From positions 1-5,587 of the forward strand of contig DYRK01000144.1 in the NCBI GenBank assembly GCA_020718785.1: 5,587 nt of DNA, written 5' to 3'. A model generated the notes under the pieces. That model did not search any database and was not told the origin of the DNA. It worked only from the letters and a program-made list of their open reading frames with translations. Each line of letters begins with the position of its first letter. Positions within the stretch are counted from its first letter, which is position 1. Positions 3,182 through 5,587 of this stretch are shown piece by piece. The DNA comes from Desulfatirhabdium butyrativorans. Lineage in GTDB: Bacteria; Desulfobacterota; Desulfobacteria; Desulfobacterales; DYRK01. A program made the translations under genes and the position numbers.

Positions 3182-5587
3182 CCCTCCAGCCATCCTTCGG
3201 ATTTACGCTGCCCGTGTGCCACACGGCCAACCACGGAATAATTACCGATGGAATACACGAATCCGGCTTGACGTACTTTAAAACCAAACCATGTTCGAAC
3301 TTCACTACAAACTGCAAGGCTTTGTCCATCTGGCGAAAGAATTGCACTTTCCACCCGACACTGATCCTTACTCCTGCCAAGTATTTCCGCTATCTTGATT
3401 GTCAAGGTATTCCATATCTCACGACTGTTTGCTGTTCTGTTGATGCCATTAAGCAAGTCAAGAAGCGATTGGAGTCGGGGATTATTCCTCGTAGCATATT
3501 CGAAATGGATTGACAGCCCGGTTAGGTTACAGACACGAAGATCGTCCGGATGGCATTTCCTGCCACTCCAAAAACAGGACTTTGCTTCGAGCGGAGTACA
3601 GTATTGTTCAGTAGCCGACTGAATGGCAATCTCTTCAAGAAAGCGTCTTTCCGACAGACTGCTTATCACTAAGAATTTCTTCAATACCCGTTTTCCTGTC
3701 ACAGCACAGCGCGCAAGTTCTGACGGCAATACCCGCTTCTGACTGACTTCACATTGTTCTAGAATTCCTTTCCTGACGTAATTTCCGCTTATTTCACATT
3801 GTTCTGCTTCTGAAAGCAAAAGAGGCTGTCTGGTTTCGTGGCAAATTAAAAATTCAGATTTGTGTCCCTTTTTTCCAGAAACAATTGAACACATCTGCTC
3901 ATCCCTTCGATAACGTCTGCCTGACACTTCGCTGACAGCAAGCTCGGTATCGAGTACCTTTGCTTCCGTAAACTCGCATTGAGCGAGAAGATGTTGCAGC
4001 GCAATTGTTCCTGTAACCTGACATTGCTTGAGACATGTTTTAGGAACAGTCTTGCCCGACAGAGCGCATCGTCCCATTTTCGGGACATTATTTAATTCTC
4101 CCGTATGCGGTGTAACGGTCAGTATGCTGTCATATTCAAAGTTATCAATTAGGTATTGTGTTTTCACTTTTACCCGGCGGTATAGCCTCCCCTCGACAGA
4201 GACCAAGCTCATTTCTAAGCGAGGTGTGAAGTCATTCTCCAACTTTTTCCTTTTTCGCTCATCATCTCCCGCAGCCCTCATCTCCTGCACTTGTCTTTCC
4301 AAATAAAAACACGAAAATTCGGAAATCGCCTCGTCCTGTTCCGCAGCTTGTTCCAGTTTGTCGAGATTAATCCCAAGTACGCTGGGGTTTTCAATTTCAT
4401 CTGGCAATCGTCTGAAACCCAGTCGCTCTGCCTGAATATTATTATGTTCGTCCGGTGAGCATGAAACATCCACGAGACGCTCATAACTGTCATGCGCCAC
4501 CGTAGCGCGTACACGGACAACAGCATTCCCTTCAAAACAAAGTTGCACCTCTTTGAATTCGACTTTATCGGGACTTCCGTCAAAATTGCGTACCCACTGA
4601 TGTGCGAGTGTTTCACTCTTTCTTGCGGGATTATGATCAAGGTTATTCACATAATAGATGCCGGTTGCAATGATCCGACTGACTAGCCGAAGGAAGGCGG
4701 CAGAACCCGGTGCATAGAGCGTGCCATTTAAAGCTGCACTGGCATTTTCCTCAAAATAGATGTATTTACGTATGCCTCCTTCTTCCACAAGATATACTCC
4801 ATGTGGTTGCGGAGTGACGCGTGCGCCTAAACTCTTGAAGGCTGCCAAAGTGAAATCGGAGGGATTCATAGATCGTTCGACACCGGGCAAATCCGGGGCC
4901 ATAGGTCCGTCGTATTCGGCTTGATTCATTCCGCCGAGCATATTATCAATATTTTCCTTTTGTGTCTCCAATATCCTCTTCGCTTCGGCAATGCTTTCCT
5001 CTGCCATCCGGGTTGCTTGCTCCACGTTTTTGTCTGCAAGAGAAGCAATGACAAGTTCACGAATTTTATCTTCAAAACTCCCATTCTCTTGTCCATTATC
5101 ATCATTGATCCCGGCAGCATCGAGCAGAGATTCGATATCACCGATGGCATGAGATGCCATCTGGAGTTTTTCCATCAAACGCCCAACGATGTATTCTTCA
5201 AAGGTGCCGCTGAGTATGATATTGAAAACACTGACGCTCGCATACTCAGAAGCCAAGCGTTGTACGCGCCCAATGCGCTGCTCGACAATCATGGGATTCC
5301 AAGGAAGATCATAATTGACAAGTACGTTGGCAACTTGAAGATTAAGCCCTTCGGATCCGGCTTCAGTTGAAACGATAACACGAAACTCAGGCGGATTTTT
5401 TCGAAAGCGCGCGATAGTCTCCTGATTTCGGGGGCCGGATGCCCCATTGATTATCCCGACTTTAATGCCTTGCGCCTCCAGAAAAGTCCGAATACGGGTC
5501 TGGGTCTCCAATCTTCCGGTGAAAACAACTAATCGCCAGTGTGTTGGATTTTTTTGTTTTAGTTTCTCGATTAATACGGCAAGTCCA
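3178..5587 (-). CDS. SNF2-superfamily DNA helicase/translocase with Cys-repeat C-terminus (5' end outside window)
   Basis: The frame is open to the window edge, so the ATP-binding first RecA domain and the start lie outside; 802 codons are visible, and residue numbers here count from the first complete codon (5586-5584). Residues 17-27 (WRLVVFTGRLE) are motif IV. STEAGSEGLNLQ at 73-84 is motif V, VNYDLPWNPM at 90-99 follows, and QRIGRVQR at 103-110 is motif VI with its arginine finger. This is the SNF2/RapA-like C-terminal helicase domain, which drives ATP-dependent movement on double-stranded DNA. A charged helical, possibly coiled-coil stretch follows (170-215), then a mixed region I do not recognise (about 240-495), a degenerate 15-residue Cys repeat array (507-695), and a tail (705-802) with RTWFGFKVRQAGFVYS. 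The family's exact role is unknown to me; large helicases of this sort occur in defence islands, but no defence partner is visible here. A TTG at 5511 is not a credible start because it lies inside motif IV. Confidence 0.9.
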   Translation of the reverse strand, partial: GLAVLIEKLKQKNPTHWRLVVFTGRLETQTRIRTFLEAQGIKVGIINGASGPRNQETIARFRKNPPEFRVIVSTEAGSEGLNLQVANVLVNYDLPWNPMIVEQRIGRVQRLASEYASVSVFNIILSGTFEEYIVGRLMEKLQMASHAIGDIESLLDAAGINDDNGQENGSFEDKIRELVIASLADKNVEQATRMAEESIAEAKRILETQKENIDNMLGGMNQAEYDGPMAPDLPGVERSMNPSDFTLAAFKSLGARVTPQPHGVYLVEEGGIRKYIYFEENASAALNGTLYAPGSAAFLRLVSRIIATGIYYVNNLDHNPARKSETLAHQWVRNFDGSPDKVEFKEVQLCFEGNAVVRVRATVAHDSYERLVDVSCSPDEHNNIQAERLGFRRLPDEIENPSVLGINLDKLEQAAEQDEAISEFSCFYLERQVQEMRAAGDDERKRKKLENDFTPRLEMSLVSVEGRLYRRVKVKTQYLIDNFEYDSILTVTPHTGELNNVPKMGRCALSGKTVPKTCLKQCQVTGTIALQHLLAQCEFTEAKVLDTELAVSEVSGRRYRRDEQMCSIVSGKKGHKSEFLICHETRQPLLLSEAEQCEISGNYVRKGILEQCEVSQKRVLPSELARCAVTGKRVLKKFLVISSLSERRFLEEIAIQSATEQYCTPLEAKSCFWSGRKCHPDDLRVCNLTGLSIHFEYATRNNPRLQSLLDLLNGINRTANSREIWNTLTIKIAEILGRSKDQCRVESAILSPDGQSLAVCSEVRTWFGFKVRQAGFVYSIGNYSVVGRVAHGQRKSEGWLEG
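3502..4068 (-). repeat. Degenerate 45-nt / 15-residue Cys repeats within the helicase gene
   Basis: Aligning the helicase C-terminal region on cysteines gives a unit of the form C-x-[VILF]-[ST]-[GE]-[KR]-x-[VLY]-x4-L-x-x. Units start at visible-protein residues 507, 522, 537, 552 (Ser for Cys), 566, 582, 597, 612, 627, 642 (Ser), 657 (degenerate), 671 and 686. Spacings are 14, 15 or 16, mostly exactly 15. Clear units include CALSGKTVP, CQVTGTIAL, CEISGNYVR, CEVSQKRVL, CAVTGKRVL and CNLTGLSIH. Regular single cysteines 15 residues apart suggest a repeating beta fold or metal-binding knuckles formed between neighbouring units. Confidence 0.75.

Noticed and set aside
4921..5370. 149-codon plus-strand frame opposite the helicase
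   Set aside because: It is antisense to conserved helicase motifs V and VI and has no motif of its own.
5509..5511. TTG as the start codon of the helicase gene
   Set aside because: The same frame continues upstream to the window edge and encodes motif IV (WRLVVFTGR), so the true start is outside the window.

Overview
The window looks like a chromosomal piece of a Gram-negative bacterium, most plausibly a sulfate-reducer-type deltaproteobacterium (Desulfobacterota). I infer this from three things: the style of the DapF sequence, a small LptM-type lipoprotein (LSGC lipobox, then GKKGDPVPP) near dapF, and dispersed repeats and BrnT/Uma2/DUF29-type accessory genes, which are common in large genomes of that group and in filamentous cyanobacteria. 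The assignment comes from recall and no search was run. Every gene I can support lies on the minus strand, so the window reads from right to left.

Right part (5587 to 3178): the 3' portion of a large SNF2-superfamily helicase gene. The visible protein has the second RecA-like domain (motifs IV, V and VI), a helical linker, a middle region I do not recognise, an array of about 13 degenerate 15-residue Cys repeats, and a C-terminal tail. Middle part (3177 to 2474): a putative promoter overlapping the helicase stop codon, then two overlapping genes. The first looks like a chimera of a DUF29-like N-terminus and the C-terminal half of a BrnT-like toxin. The second is an intact CopG-type antitoxin. 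This part is visibly more AT-rich than the rest. Next comes a roughly 128-bp non-coding element with imperfect 19-bp terminal inverted repeats and REP/dRS3-like hairpins inside (2352-2479).

Left part (2243 to 128): a Uma2-family nuclease-like gene; a 49-residue lipoprotein gene, lptM-like; a BrnT-type toxin gene whose ATG overlaps the lipoprotein TGA (ATGA); an antitoxin-like gene overlapping the toxin by 26 bp; and dapF, 28 bp further on. In many proteobacteria lptM sits directly before dapF. Here a toxin-antitoxin pair lies between them, and the tight overlaps suggest it is transcribed and translated as part of that operon. One base after the dapF stop, an array of exactly 18 CTCAYTY heptamers runs to the window edge.

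Functionally the window mixes housekeeping genes (lysine/peptidoglycan precursor synthesis, outer-membrane assembly) with mobile stabilisation or defence-type cargo (two BrnT-type modules, Uma2, a large helicase). The best candidates for new biology are the repeat-bearing helicase, the DUF29-BrnT chimera, and the toxin-antitoxin pair embedded between lptM and dapF.
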